The notes beneath the pieces were generated by a model, which worked only from the letters and a program-made list of their open reading frames with translations, had not been told where the DNA came from and searched no databases. From Skeletonema tropicum (taxonomy: Eukaryota > Bacillariophyta > Thalassiosirophyceae > Thalassiosirales > Thalassiosiraceae), in assembly GCA_037178625.1 (NCBI GenBank), contig CM074132.1, forward strand, positions 3,658,001 to 3,722,000: a stretch of 64,000 nt of DNA, given 5' to 3'. The first letter of the stretch is position 1, and every line of letters begins with the position of its first letter. This document shows, piece by piece, positions 32,054-42,828 of this stretch. The position numbers and the translations under genes were made by a program.

Positions 32054-33569
32054 TTTTGAGGAAAGAGAAGCATAGCTGGGCTGATATTTGGACGACCTTT
32101 GGCCGTAATAGCAATCTGTTCATCATGTGACGACTTCGGTGTGTAATTCATTGTGCCGCCGTACATGTGGAAGTGCCTGAGTTCGATTGAGAAGTTTTCA
32201 TCGAGCCTAGCTTGTCAGTACATAGCTGGATGCAAGCGATTGATTGTTGGAAAGCCGGTCTGTATTAATACTGTCTCTCTTTTCTTTTCAGCTTGAGCCG
32301 AAAGGCTAGGGGTAAGTTTAGCTCATCATCTCTGTTACTCACTACTAACTCCTTCAGTGTTGGTGTTGTCTCTCTCTCTTTCTTCATACTTTAGGGTGGG
32401 TTCTCTCCATTTCCTCGTCTCCTGCCTGGCCAGCTAGGAGATGAGAAGGGTGCGAGTCTTAGTTTGCTTTCCGTGTGATGCATCATTTTTTCGTAAATTT
32501 ATTACTTTAAAATCCAGCGTCGGGCTGGTACTCCAAGAGACGATTTAGCGTCTGGAGGTGGAAGGCATTGGTTCAGAACCTTTGGCAAAGACCGGGCAAA
32601 GTTCCCAGGCAGTTACCTTGGGGGTACTGCTAAACCATGAGTCTACCCTGGTTCCTTCGGGTTCCATGCCACCCTATTATTGGTCGGTGGCCTTTACGTG
32701 GCAATGGGGATGATTACACTTTTCTCTCTAAGAGGAAGTGGAAACCAACTACCGACAAAAAATACTTGACTGCAACTACAGGTACTGGTACTCGGTGAAA
32801 CAACTGTCGATTGGATGGACGCAGTTGGCCTATATACTTCATTCCTGGATGCAGCTGGTGCATGATTCTTCTGAAGATCGAGATCTATGAATGGAGCTTT
32901 CCTCTAAACACTCTCTCGGCTGAGCGAGCGATTTGTGTGTGTGTGGCTTTAGGTTATTTCTGTGCTACGGTAAACTACGTATCACTGGTATTTCGAACAA
33001 GAAAAGCATCTGTGAATGGCTGATTGAGAAGGCTCTTGAGTCGACTGACAGCTATACTTCTTTGTGAAGTAGATCTGCCACCTGTACTTTACAATAATAT
33101 GAAATTTGCTCATCGTTGAGTGATGATGTTATCGGGCCATTGTTGCTCTCATAAATTTGCTGAGCGAGCGTAAGGAGCCGAGCGAGCGATTGGAAAATGG
33201 CATTTTGCGGTATTTACACTTACTTTACATACTCATTATTCGTATGTAGGAGCTTTGATGAGAAAATGCAAATGTCACAACACACTCTTGCGTCATCAGC
33301 AGAACTTTTTGGACGTCGTCGGCAGTTTGGCACTTCGCACCTCTTGAAGTTCATTGGTTGAAGCAATCAACAGTGGAATCTGGAATCCTGATTCATGCTT
33401 TCTTCTGTACATACGATAGCTGTAAGTATAGGAGCGCTAGAGTTACATTCATTTCCTTGGTCAGCGCAGCGAATGATTTGACCTGCCAGCTCTTTGTCTT
33501 CGTTGAATTCCGTATTCTTTACCTGCCGTGCATACTGCTGGCCATTTGTTAAGTGTAGCTAATGAAATT
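32054..33569. other. long intergenic region
   Basis: There is no convincing coding sequence; the 70-codon plus frame at 32,811-33,023 has no protein-like features. The region contains the hairpin-rich segment at about 32,520-32,705 and scattered GAGCGAGCG words at 32,926, 33,163 and 33,181. The last few hundred bases should include the promoter of the carrier gene. Confidence 0.5.
32520..32705 (+). ncRNA. candidate structured RNA (hairpin-rich segment)
   Basis: Several stable stems lie within 190 bp of non-coding sequence. 32,531-32,557: CTCC and AGACG pair with CGTCT and GGAG around ATTTAG. 32,609-32,630: GCAGTTACC pairs with GGTACTGC, one bulge. 32,668-32,691: GCCACC with GGTGGC. A GGTTCAGAACC word at 32,570-32,580 resembles a Pol III B box. 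The segment is more G/C-rich than its surroundings and no protein frame crosses it. It does not match tRNA, 5S, SRP, RNase P or U-snRNA signatures I know. Orientation is a guess. It could instead be a tRNA-derived SINE. Confidence 0.3.
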
Positions 33570-35208
33570 ATGAGAATAAAGAGCTACATCAGAGCCAGAG
33601 GCAGACGCCGATGGACGATTGCACTTTTTACATCGATACTATCTGCCAACGTCTCGGGTTTTGCTATTCCTACATCAAGATCCATCAATGCTCCGCAAAC
33701 AAATAGCGCTGCTCGTAGCCATCACGAGAGATGTCAGCATCACGTTGTTCTGAATGCAAAGGACGAGAGCATCGATGCACCTAGCGATGATGCTGATACA
33801 CAGCATCTTTCATTGCACAAAACCGATGAAATCGATGGCCATAGATTCTTCACTCATGCACAAACATTTGTTGCAACCATCACAATTGCATTAGCACTAT
33901 CGTTCAGCGGACCGCTCGTCCCTGATGCCAACGCTGGCTTTGGTCCATCCTCGGGAGCAACTACCAGTCCACCACCCAACTTGATAGCACCAAGCATTCA
34001 AGACACGAATGATATTGCTAATCAAAAGAAGTTACGGCAGCTTATCGGGAGTTCACTAGATGAGAAACGACTACAGCAGTTCAGTGAACAGTTAGATAAT
34101 CTCACAGAGTCCTTAAAACGTTTAATATCCGAAGACGAGGAAGAAGAAACCGCATCCACAGTCGATGGAAGCAAGACAGTCGACAACACAGAAATAATCC
34201 AACAAAAGGAAGCTGAGCTTGAAAAGGCGCGTATTCTACAGCAGCAAATTGTCGATAGGGAGAAGCTACTTGGTACATTGGAAAATCAACCATATTGGTT
34301 TAACTACCTTGCAGCTTTTATTGGTAGCGTCGCTTCGACACTTGTCATGCATCCTGTGGATACTATCAAGACCCGTATGCAGGTGAAACGTGAAGATGAT
34401 GACGAAATCAACTTTAACATTTTGAGCTTGTATGAAGGATTATCCAGTAACATTCTCAAAGAAGGTCCTCCATCAGCCTTGTATTTAGGCGTATATGAAA
34501 GTGTCAAGTACAGCCTACTACCAATAATGGGTTTACAATACAGCCTATTAGTCTACCTCACTGCAGGTGCAGCAGGAGAAATGGTCGGGTCAATCGTCCG
34601 AGCACCCGCAGAAGCAATCAAATCTACAATTCAATCTGGCCTCGCGCCAAATTTCTTTGACGCAACAGGTCAAATATTCGGTACGGCAGAGAGTAGAGAG
34701 AATGTCATTCGAGCGTGGTCGTCCTCGGTCTGGCGTGATGTCCCGTTTGGTGCCATACAGCTGGCTATTTTTGAGCTTACAAAGACGTATATTCTCAACG
34801 ATCCAGCAATCGATTTTGATAGTAGTACGTTGCTGGCAGAGGCTGTGATTGGTGCATTCGCTGGTGCTTGGGGGGCATTTCTCACTACACCCTTTGATAT
34901 CATTACTACTCGTATTATCACTCAATCGGTGGATGAAGATCCGCTTGGAGTGTGGGAAATGGGCCAGAAAGTTTATGATGAAGGTGGGCCTTTGGCGTTC
35001 TTTGTGGGATGGCAAGCCCGTGTTGGATATTGGTGAGTTATGGCACTACATTAATCTTTGAAAGAGTATACCAAACTCCTTGTTTTGCTAACTCACAACA
35101 TATTATTTTTTGATTGTATTATCACAAAACAGGGCTCCTGCCATTTCTATATTTCTATCTTGCTACTGCTCTGTTCGACAAGCCGGTGTACAGAATGGTT
35201 GGTTCTAA
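33570..35208 (+). CDS. SLC25 (mitochondrial carrier)-family transporter with plastid presequence, SAM-carrier-like
   Basis: Two exons: 33570-35032 and 35133-35208 (TATTG|GTGAGT donor, AACAG|GGCTCC acceptor), about 512 residues. The in-frame ATG at 33,570 is preferred over 33,528 because it starts a signal peptide (MRIKSYIRARGRRRWTIALF) whose cleavage region, NVSGF-AIP, resembles the diatom ASAF motif, followed by a Ser/Arg-rich transit peptide: a plastid address. A further hydrophobic stretch (ATITIALALSFSG) and an acidic coiled-coil linker precede the carrier domain. That domain begins near residue 245 with the signature HPVDTIKTRMQV; two later repeats show RAPAEAIKSTIQ and TTPFDIITTRIITQ. 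The arrangement resembles S-adenosylmethionine carriers, which plastids need for methylation; the substrate is inferred. Confidence 0.8.
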
Positions 35209-36116
35209 GAGATGTTGTCTGGAGTAGGAATGTGTAAAGTAAAGTTCCTAAAATACATTTTATAATGACGTTGAACAACTTGGCATTTCATCAAGCAAAA
35301 GGTCGTGGTGATATGAAATGGTTTCGTCCACTGTGCACGTAATTCTCCTTATCCTTGATTCCGATACGTACAGACTTTATCCTCCTTATCTCCCTTGTAT
35401 GAATTATTTAGAACAACTACCACATTGGGTAGTATACCATATTACATAGTGAGATAGAAGTAGAATATGGACTATTTGGCATGTGTGCTGAAAACAGATT
35501 GACAAAGGATGAGGTGGTCTGGGAATGAGGGGTCCGGCGCAGGTGGGAGCTCCTATCGTTATGATGCCATAAATCATTATCTACTTTAACCCAAATGTGT
35601 GCATCTCTGGATATGTGTTTCTAAAGCCACTTTAGAAGAACATATCCAGAGATGCACACATTTCGGTAAATTCTGGGTGTGTAGTATCATTACTACGGAA
35701 ATAATCCCATGGCTTAGGTCGATTTTGCCCCCATCAAAAAAGAATGATGAGCATCTTTTGAGACGCCCGTCTTCGTGCGACATAGCTGTTTCGTAGCATT
35801 CAGTTGAGACACCCATCTTCAGTCTTCGGCTGATCCTAACGGTAAATAAAAGTTTCCGTTCACACGGTCACGAGAAAGACGTTAAAGAACAAAAGCCCTC
35901 AAACCCTCCGTTCATGATGTTGGCCCACTCCAAGAGAACCACAGGCGCCCCGTTGAATGAGAGAGCTCTGGCTGTTCAATCCCCGCTCGTTTACATCCTC
36001 TGAGCCGCCCTCTGCTCATACACACAGTGATTGTTCATTTGCAGCTGGTTACAACATTGAAAACATAGATTGACTATCGTCGGTTCCATTTCCATCGCAT
36101 CGTTTTATTGATCATC
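35209..36116. other. intergenic region containing a long near-perfect hairpin
   Basis: No gene is seen. Short frames on both strands at 35,586-35,816 merely read through a palindrome (35,593-35,663) and mirror each other (HLWIC...IQRCTH on both strands). The final 100 bp should hold the promoter of the silaffin-like gene. Confidence 0.6.
35593..35663. repeat. 71-nt near-perfect hairpin
   Basis: The outer arms at 35,593-35,616 and 35,640-35,663 are perfectly complementary over 24 bp. After a 2-nt mismatch they continue as TTCTAAAG against CTTTAGAA, leaving a 3-base loop (CCA). It could be a small-RNA precursor, the core of a small palindromic element, or a structured transcript end for either neighbour. 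Confidence 0.85.
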
Positions 36117-36983
36117 ATGAGATTATTTGGCACAGCTGCGCTTGTTGCTGTTGCACTAGCAGCATCTCAATGTGCCGCTCAGTCTGCTGCTGAGCAGGCA
36201 CCAATTCGGTTCAGCAGAGGAACAGAGCAGTATCAGCAGGAATCGCTCCGTGAAAGAAATCTATCAAGGGATAGGAAGAAGAAAAAGAAGAAGCACCAAC
36301 ACATCCAGGAAGAGACTGAGACTGAAGGCACCCCGATTCCCGAGGAGTATTATAAACACACGAGGCAACAACAACAACCTTCCTGCAGTGTTTGTGGCGA
36401 CGGGATGAAGGTCGGTAATCCAAATGCAGCCGTGTCATTCCCCGGCCAGGCTGGTCAGATCCCATGTGGTGTGTTGGAAAACATGGGCACGGTCGGTTTA
36501 ATTCCTCCAGCTCAGTGTGCCGTGCTGCCACAGTTGATTAGCACCGTTTGTGAATGCGAGTCCATCATGCCTCCTACGACGACGGGTGCTACAGAACCAG
36601 CTACGACCACCACCGAAGCAACAGAGAAGCCAGGACATTCAGGAAAGAGTAGCAAGTCGGCTCCAACGATGTCACTCTCCATGTCTGTACCATCCAAAGC
36701 GGGTAAATCCATCCACGGCAAGGTCACCGCATCACATACTGGAAAGTCCAAGAAGACTACTAATACTGTCATTAGCACCAAGTCATATAAGACGTCAACA
36801 CCACTCTCACTCCCATCGTCATCGAAGGTTAGCAAGGCATCGGCCAAGAGTGTAAAGTCTTCGGCATCCAAGAGCAGCAAGTCTAGCAGTAGTACAGTCG
36901 ATGCCAAGGCAGAGAAGATTTCCTCTGCCAAGACCGCCAAGGCAGTTACTCCAAAGGCGTCGAAATCGTCGTCTCGTGCTTAA
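36117..36983 (+). CDS. secreted silaffin-like Lys/Ser-rich protein
   Basis: The ATG at 36,117 gives 288 residues with a signal peptide (MRLFGTAALVAVALAASQCAAQ). A basic stretch (RDRKKKKKKHQH) is followed at about residues 90-150 by a Cys-rich domain (CSVCGDGM...PGQAGQIPCGVLENMGTVG...CAVL...CECE) of a kind common in secreted diatom proteins. The C-terminal half is a Ser/Thr/Lys-rich tail with many KSxKS and SKSSKSSSS motifs (KSVKSSASKSSKSSSS). Silaffins and related cell-wall proteins share signal peptide, Lys clusters spaced for polyamine modification and phosphorylatable serines, and take part in silica formation. Assignment rests on composition, since these proteins diverge fast. There is no intron. 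Its 3' end faces the sulfotransferase-like gene. Confidence 0.65.
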   Translation: MRLFGTAALVAVALAASQCAAQSAAEQAPIRFSRGTEQYQQESLRERNLSRDRKKKKKKHQHIQEETETEGTPIPEEYYKHTRQQQQPSCSVCGDGMKVGNPNAAVSFPGQAGQIPCGVLENMGTVGLIPPAQCAVLPQLISTVCECESIMPPTTTGATEPATTTTEATEKPGHSGKSSKSAPTMSLSMSVPSKAGKSIHGKVTASHTGKSKKTTNTVISTKSYKTSTPLSLPSSSKVSKASAKSVKSSASKSSKSSSSTVDAKAEKISSAKTAKAVTPKASKSSSRA

Positions 36984-37520
36984 AAGTGAAAGTTGTGAAA
37001 GCAAGTGATGTGTATTGTACATAGTTTTCATATCTTTCCAATTTCAATTTGTAGGGATAATGTATGTCAAAAAATCAAATAGAATTATCTTGTGTCAGTG
37101 TCTCTTCTAATGTACCATATGCAATGAGTGCAGTAAAGTTTCTTTAGGTTGATTTTCTCTAGAGGGCACACACTCATTCTGGCATATTATTATTAAATGT
37201 GAGGTGAAGAGATTCAACGAACGGAATGTACGTCCTACTTCTCAATTATCTCTGGATCTTGACTGTCTTGAGACTCATTGTCTCTCTATTTAAATGTTAC
37301 TCCTATGAATATAGTCGAAGTCAAGTTTCCTCGGGTTTGTTCTCTCTAGAGAGGACACACAACACACACTCATTATATACTCCTACACTACACACGATGA
37401 AAGGCTTGAACCAAAGAATGGACGTTCTACTCTCAACCTATCAGACAGAGATAGATAGCTCATAATTATTGCAGCTAATTTTAACATCATTAGTCCTAAT
37501 CCTAATAGAGGTGTATGTTA
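36984..37520. other. convergent intergenic region with two related 190-bp blocks
   Basis: Two imperfect copies of one stretch, at about 37,130-37,250 and 37,310-37,440, share TTTCT(T/C)..GGTT, TTCTCTCTAGAGAGGACACAC-like words, CACACTCATT and GGA(A/C)GT(A/T)C(G/T)TCCTACT-like words. No gene is seen. It may hold the 3' ends of both flanking genes. Confidence 0.5.
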
Positions 37521-38564
37521 TCAAGCTACCTCCGAGTAGTCATAGAGACTATTAATGTACGAATTCATAATGGTAGAAAACTGTTCATCACTGCCATATC
37601 GATCATTCAAAGTTTGAAGCATTCTAGAAACCATCCGTAAGTTATCTTTGGTAAGTGGCCTGTCATCCCACCGCTCCTGGAACGAAGTAGTAGCAGTCGC
37701 AGTAGTAGAAGCATCATCACCATCATCACCGCCATCATCTTCTTTATCTTCTGCTGGATACCACTTGTCATGAACAAACTTCTCCCATATACACGGTATC
37801 GAATCCGGATCAATAATATGAACCCCCTCGGACTTATCCAAAAAATTCCCAATTTGCTTGGTAAATGCCGCTCCCCTCCCACCCGTAAGTCCCTCATACG
37901 TTATCAGTAACAAATCCTCTCTATTGTTCTTGTACTTGTTCATCCAATAAATAACAAAATTTTCATATAGCTTAACCTGTGCCGCAAATTGTGCCGAGTC
38001 ACGGTATCGAATCCAATCTTGGGGTGGGGCACGAATATCAATCAAGTAATGATATTGCCGGGTGTAATACGCATTAAAGGATGCCAATATGGCAGTGATT
38101 GGATTTCGTAATAGTAATATCGCCCCCCGGAAGTGTTGGTCGTCGTTTAGCTTCATGGCACCGTGGAGGGGATAATGTGTCTCGAAGAGGACACTGTGAT
38201 CTGTCCGACGGCGAGCATAGTTGACTTGATTGGTGGTGGCGATTCCGGTAAGTGCTTGGGCGAGGGTGGAGATGACTTTCCCCCCGCCATGGAATGATGC
38301 AAGGTAGGTGGGTGATGTTGGGTGTTTGGAGAGTCTATATTCCTTGGGGATGCGGCATCTATGAAGATGCAAGTTGTCTGCTACCGAGAGATTACGCTCT
38401 CGGAGATTTGCCCCGTCGGTCCAATTCTGTAAGGGTGATACAAAGAAGAAGTAATGAAGAGAGCAGACAAAGATTACCAGCGTTGCTGCTATTTGCATGA
38501 CGGCACGCCTTGACCTCTTGGGCGTTGCTTCAGCTACTGCCTGGTGGTTGGTCATCGTGGTCAT
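37521..38564 (-). CDS. sulfotransferase-like protein, type II membrane anchored
   Basis: A 347-residue single-exon protein. A basic N-terminus and a membrane segment (IAATLVIFVCSLHYFFFVSPL, about residues 25-45) suggest a Golgi type II protein. The luminal part resembles WSCD-type sulfotransferases: TYLASFHGGGKVISTLAQALTG at the PAPS-binding loop position, LFETHYPLHG, then LLLRNPITAILASFNAYY (3'-phosphate-binding region) and DLLLITYEGLTG. The phosphosulfate loop reads SFHGGGK rather than the usual SFPGSG type, so activity is uncertain. An acidic Asp-rich insertion (EDKEDDGGDDGDD) near residue 285 is low-complexity. It would transfer sulfate to a secreted glycan or protein. Confidence 0.7.
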   Translation of the reverse strand: MTTMTNHQAVAEATPKRSRRAVMQIAATLVIFVCSLHYFFFVSPLQNWTDGANLRERNLSVADNLHLHRCRIPKEYRLSKHPTSPTYLASFHGGGKVISTLAQALTGIATTNQVNYARRRTDHSVLFETHYPLHGAMKLNDDQHFRGAILLLRNPITAILASFNAYYTRQYHYLIDIRAPPQDWIRYRDSAQFAAQVKLYENFVIYWMNKYKNNREDLLLITYEGLTGGRGAAFTKQIGNFLDKSEGVHIIDPDSIPCIWEKFVHDKWYPAEDKEDDGGDDGDDASTTATATTSFQERWDDRPLTKDNLRMVSRMLQTLNDRYGSDEQFSTIMNSYINSLYDYSEVA

Positions 38565-39042
38565 TTATATTAGCACTACCTATGATAATATGTGTTGTTA
38601 TCGAGGAAGGCGAGGCATGCATGCAGCCAAGAAGTCTTGAATCGTAATCTATTCACGGAAGATGCCTTCTGTACATCTGCATTGACTGACAGTAAATCAT
38701 GAGTATGTACTCATTAGGCTGTAAAATTTAAAATGCAAATTACACACAAATGTGCATGCATGTCAAATGAGACACTTCTCCTCGTTCTGCGGGTCATAAC
38801 CCGAGCTTGGGGTCATTTTGACATACTGATTCCTTAATGCATTCACAGCACCTGTGTCAATGTGAGATTGATACGCTTCTCACATTCAACTTTGACTTCA
38901 ACTCCTTAATTAACCAATGACTTGTGACATTTAACCTCTCTTCATGCTGGAACCCGACAATCTGAGTGTCGCGGACGCACCTTTTTTGAAGTCGCGGTAA
39001 AATAATTTGTACGACGTTTGTCGTGCTTTGGGACTATCGCTC
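38565..39042. other. intergenic flank left of the Ginger-like transposon
   Basis: No gene is seen. It contains the presumed promoter of the minus-strand sulfotransferase-like gene and ends in GCTC (39,039-39,042), the left copy of the transposon's target duplication. Confidence 0.6.
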
Positions 39043-39221
39043 TGTTAGACCCAAAAGAACAAATCTGCCATTTAGCCAAATGGCGGTAACCAAGTGCGCC
39101 ATTTAGCCAAATGGCAGAAATGACACAACCAAAAGACCAAATCGGACAAAATCCATCAAATCGGATACATTTGGCTTAAATGCTATGCCACCACCACCAA
39201 TAGACCAAATGCCCCGTAGCT
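39043..39221 (+). repeat. left terminal inverted repeat of the Ginger-type element
   Basis: It matches the reverse complement of 46,669-46,818 with scattered substitutions. It contains two copies of the palindrome CCATTTAGCCAAATGG (39,070 and 39,098 regions), where the right end has one imperfect copy, which accounts for its greater length. Such internal palindromes are likely transposase-binding sites. Confidence 0.85.
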
Positions 39222-39367
39222 CGGGCCTTGGGTATTTTATCTGCCTCCTCCGTGGGCACATCTGAAAAAAGATAGAGAAGCCCTCTCACAGCCACTAATT
39301 TAGAATACAATGTTTGTGCTCTTTATTCCGTATCACGCACAACACAACTCTTCATAAATCCTCTTAC

Positions 39368-42300
39368 ATGATGGAGAAGATCCCGTCAGACACCAAGTTG
39401 GCTGCAGCGGAGACAGCGGCAGCTCCTGACCCTCTTTTGCCTGCACTGCCTCATTTGCCTGCACTGCCCGCCACAGCATCGTCTGATACCGTTTTGACAG
39501 GAGATGGAACAGTACGTTCCAACAGCTCGAAAAGTAATGTTTTGTCCGAACCAGCTATGATGGCAGCGAAAAAGAAATTCTATGAGCTACTCGAAGTCGG
39601 GTTAAGTGAAAAGAAGAGGCGGACGGAAATGGTTACAGAACAAGAATATGATGATATTTGTACAGTGTTGCAGGGATGGGTGGTTGGAGTGCGGCATTCA
39701 CCATTGCACACTAAATGGAATCAAAACTACACCCTATCGGACAACACGACACGCTCGACAGCACTCCGATGGACGAAAAATAACAAAAACCTAAGAGTTG
39801 CAACAAAGGAACAAATATTTGCAATCATTATGAATACTCATATTGAGTCAGGTCATGGGATAGATTCACGAAGGATCCATCAACTCATTTCAAAGACTTG
39901 GTATGGCATCACAAGAGAAGATGTTGAATTGGCCGTGGGTTTATGTCCCATTTGCATTGCATCTCAAACTAGGAAGATTACCGCCAAACAAAAGCCCCTA
40001 AAAATGATATTATCAGTAACTGTAGGGAAGCGAGCGCAGATGGATTTGATCGACATGACATCACAGCAGGACCCAGGCGGCTACTGTTGGATCCTTCGCC
40101 TAGTTGACCACCATAGCGGGTTTGGAGCAACGAAGCCTTTGAAATCAAAGACATCAAAGGAATGTGCGATTGCTATTATTGAGATCCTCTCCTTCTTCCC
40201 AGACTTTGACATTCTCCAATCTGACAACGGCGGAGAGTTTCTTGGAGAGACGGTGAAGTATGTAAACGAGTAAGTCACTTGCTACAATGAAATTATATTT
40301 GTTTCGCCTTGACTTCATCAACTCATTTAGTCTTTCCTCTTTGCAGACATTTTCAAGAGACGCACATCGTGAGAGGTAGGAGCAGGCATCCGCAGTCGCA
40401 AGGTAAAATCGAGCGTGGTAATGCTCCATTCAAGACATCACTGCAAAGTTGGATGCAGGAGACTGGAAGTACATGTTGGGCCGAAACAGGAATATACATC
40501 GTACAGCGCCGCATCAACAAACGCTGCTCCCGGTCTAAAGGCGGTTACTCTCCATATGAAGTGTTCTATGGAAAGAAGAAGGGCAACTGTCCAGCAGATA
40601 TTTTGGGCAAGGATGTGTTGGAGCAGTGCCTTACTGAAGATGGTCTTCAGGCTGCTCTCGATTTTGTGAACGAGGAACACGCAATGGAAGATAAGTTATC
40701 TCCTAACTTTAATGACAGAATTCTAGCAGTAATCCAGGAAGCAGATGCCTCTGCGATGGCAAGAGAAGGATATGCGGGGGAGGAGGAGTCAATGAAGCCT
40801 GCCGCTGTGGAAGCATGTGCAATGATGGCAGTAGGAGGCACAGAAGCAGAGGGCCCGATGAAGTTGGAAGCCAAAGCTGTGGATGCTGTTGCAATGGCAG
40901 GAGAAGTACTGGAGACTGTTGCTGTCAGAACGAGCAATGAAGGAGATGAAGAGCCGGTTATCCTTGACCTTCTACCAGCTACAAAAGAGGAATCCACCAA
41001 TGTCAAAAGTTCAGAGGATAAGCACATCACCTCAACTCCAACAAAAGCTTCAATCCATCACGAAAGTGACACGCCCGAGAGAGGTGTAATCAGGGCAGCA
41101 GTTGCTGCAGCACAAAGAAAGCAAGCTATTGCTGTCAACAAGAAACGCAGATGTAGTACATATGTTGAGGAACTCCGAGTAGGAGATGTGTGCACAATCC
41201 AAGTGGAAGGCAACACGAGGGCTGCCACAGATCACCCAAATCTCCCTGTAATGATAACAAAGTGCAAGCAACCAAAGAGCAACAGCGGTATAAGGAGTTA
41301 CCAAGTTGCTTCTCGAGACGGACATTTGAAGGGCTGGTATCCAAGAGAGAATCTTGACTTTATGCCAAATTGGAATGCGGATATTGCTGGAATTGATATC
41401 GACAGGAACGGATTCAGGAGTGCTCTAACTATTGCCACGGCAAGTGCACTGTATAACAAAAGTGGAGGAGCTACGACTTGTAAGTGTAAAAGTGATTGTG
41501 CCAAAAGTAGTCGATGTAAGTGCAAGCAGGTTGGAAACTATTGCACCTCAAAATGCCATGGTGGAAGAGGCAGAAATGAGAAATGTACAAATTGCAAGCC
41601 TGCGGCCGCAGATGTGCCCAACAACCCACATTCTTCTGCTTCGTTCGTTAACGCTCTGGATGTGGAGTTATGTCAGCCTACATCTGACTCACGGCAGGGA
41701 CCGTGTGCTGGTCAAAAGAAGCGCAGTCAAGAGGAGACTACGACGGTTGATGTTGACATCTACAGCTGTAGCGATGGCAACTATAGTTGCGCATCATCAA
41801 ATACAAAGGAGAAGATACAATCTGCAAAGCGCAGACGAAAGAAGTGCACTTTGGAGGAGGAGACAATGATTGAAGTGCGTGGCGGTAATCCTGGCGAATA
41901 CGAAGACAAAGTTTTTGCTGACACTCACGCACCGACTCCAGACAATGAGAAGAAGCCTGCTGCTAAGCAGGTTCTGGACAACAAGTCAGCAGTCGGCGAA
42001 GTGGTGAATCTAGCAGCGAAGCAAAGCAGTAAAGAGAAAGAAGCAGTGAAAGAGACACAACACACTGCAGCCAAGTGTGACAGCTGGGGCGAGCCATACC
42101 CCTACCAAGAACTCCGGGCAGGTTGCGTCCTGAAATATTATCACCCCATCGCTGTGGCTGGCACTCCAAGTGCACTTAGGGTGGCAACAGTAATTGAACT
42201 CAAACCATCTAGTTATGATGCTGAAGAGTTCACCTTGGTCATGGATAATATGGATATCCTGGAGTCTTCCCATCCAGCTCAAATCGTCAAACATGTTGTC

Positions 42301-42828
42301 AATGGAGAATTGGTTGATTGCGAGCAGAGTGGATTTAGAGAGATCAACGATTATGAAATTATTCAATCAAGGATTGGGTCTATTCGTGACGTGATCCAGA
42401 AGAGCGCTTCTTCATTTCGTACGATATTGAATGCAAATGTGAATAGGAATGCGCCAGAGGGTATGCCCGTGGATATTTTGAATCCTCGAGCAGAGGATGG
42501 TGCAGTTGATGGTTGTGCACTGACGGACACTGCAAAGGAATTGAATATGGATGAAGACAAGGACAAAGACAAGGAGGAGGCATTTTCGAACGAAGTGGCA
42601 ATGCGTAGGCTTAGAAGAGCATCTGTGATGGCTGCCAACATGCTAAAGAATGACTTGACTCCTTTACAGCAAAATTTGGTTGATACCGCAATCTATGGGC
42701 CAGGACATCTATATGATGGATTAACTTTGTATTTATTTATTTACTTGCAAGCAGTGACCGTGATAAAGTGCACAGAGAATCAATGCAGACACTGGAGCCA
42801 AAGGTGTGGATTAATGATGAGATTGTGA
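39368..42828 (+). CDS. Ginger-type integrase with zinc finger and CXC domain
   Basis: Two exons, 39368-40269 and 40347-42828 (AACGA|GTAAGT donor, TTTGCAG acceptor), about 1,127 residues. An Ala/Pro-rich N-terminus is followed by an HHCC zinc finger (HIESGH...CPIC) and an rve/DDE integrase core with D in QMDLIDM, D in QSDNGGEF and E in SQGKIERGN. Downstream are a small beta-rich segment (LRVGDVCTIQVEG...LKGWYPRENL), a CXC/Tesmin-type Cys cluster (CKCKSDCAKSSRCKCKQ) typical of DNA binding, and an acidic/basic linker. The end (AIYGPGHLYDG) leads into the Ulp1 region, but in another frame, so the original protein probably carried the protease at its C-terminus. It catalyses cut-and-paste of the element. 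Confidence 0.85.

Noticed and set aside
32811..33023. 70-codon plus-strand ORF between the degraded gene and the carrier
   Set aside because: There is no domain, signal or neighbouring exon; its composition is like that of random frames.
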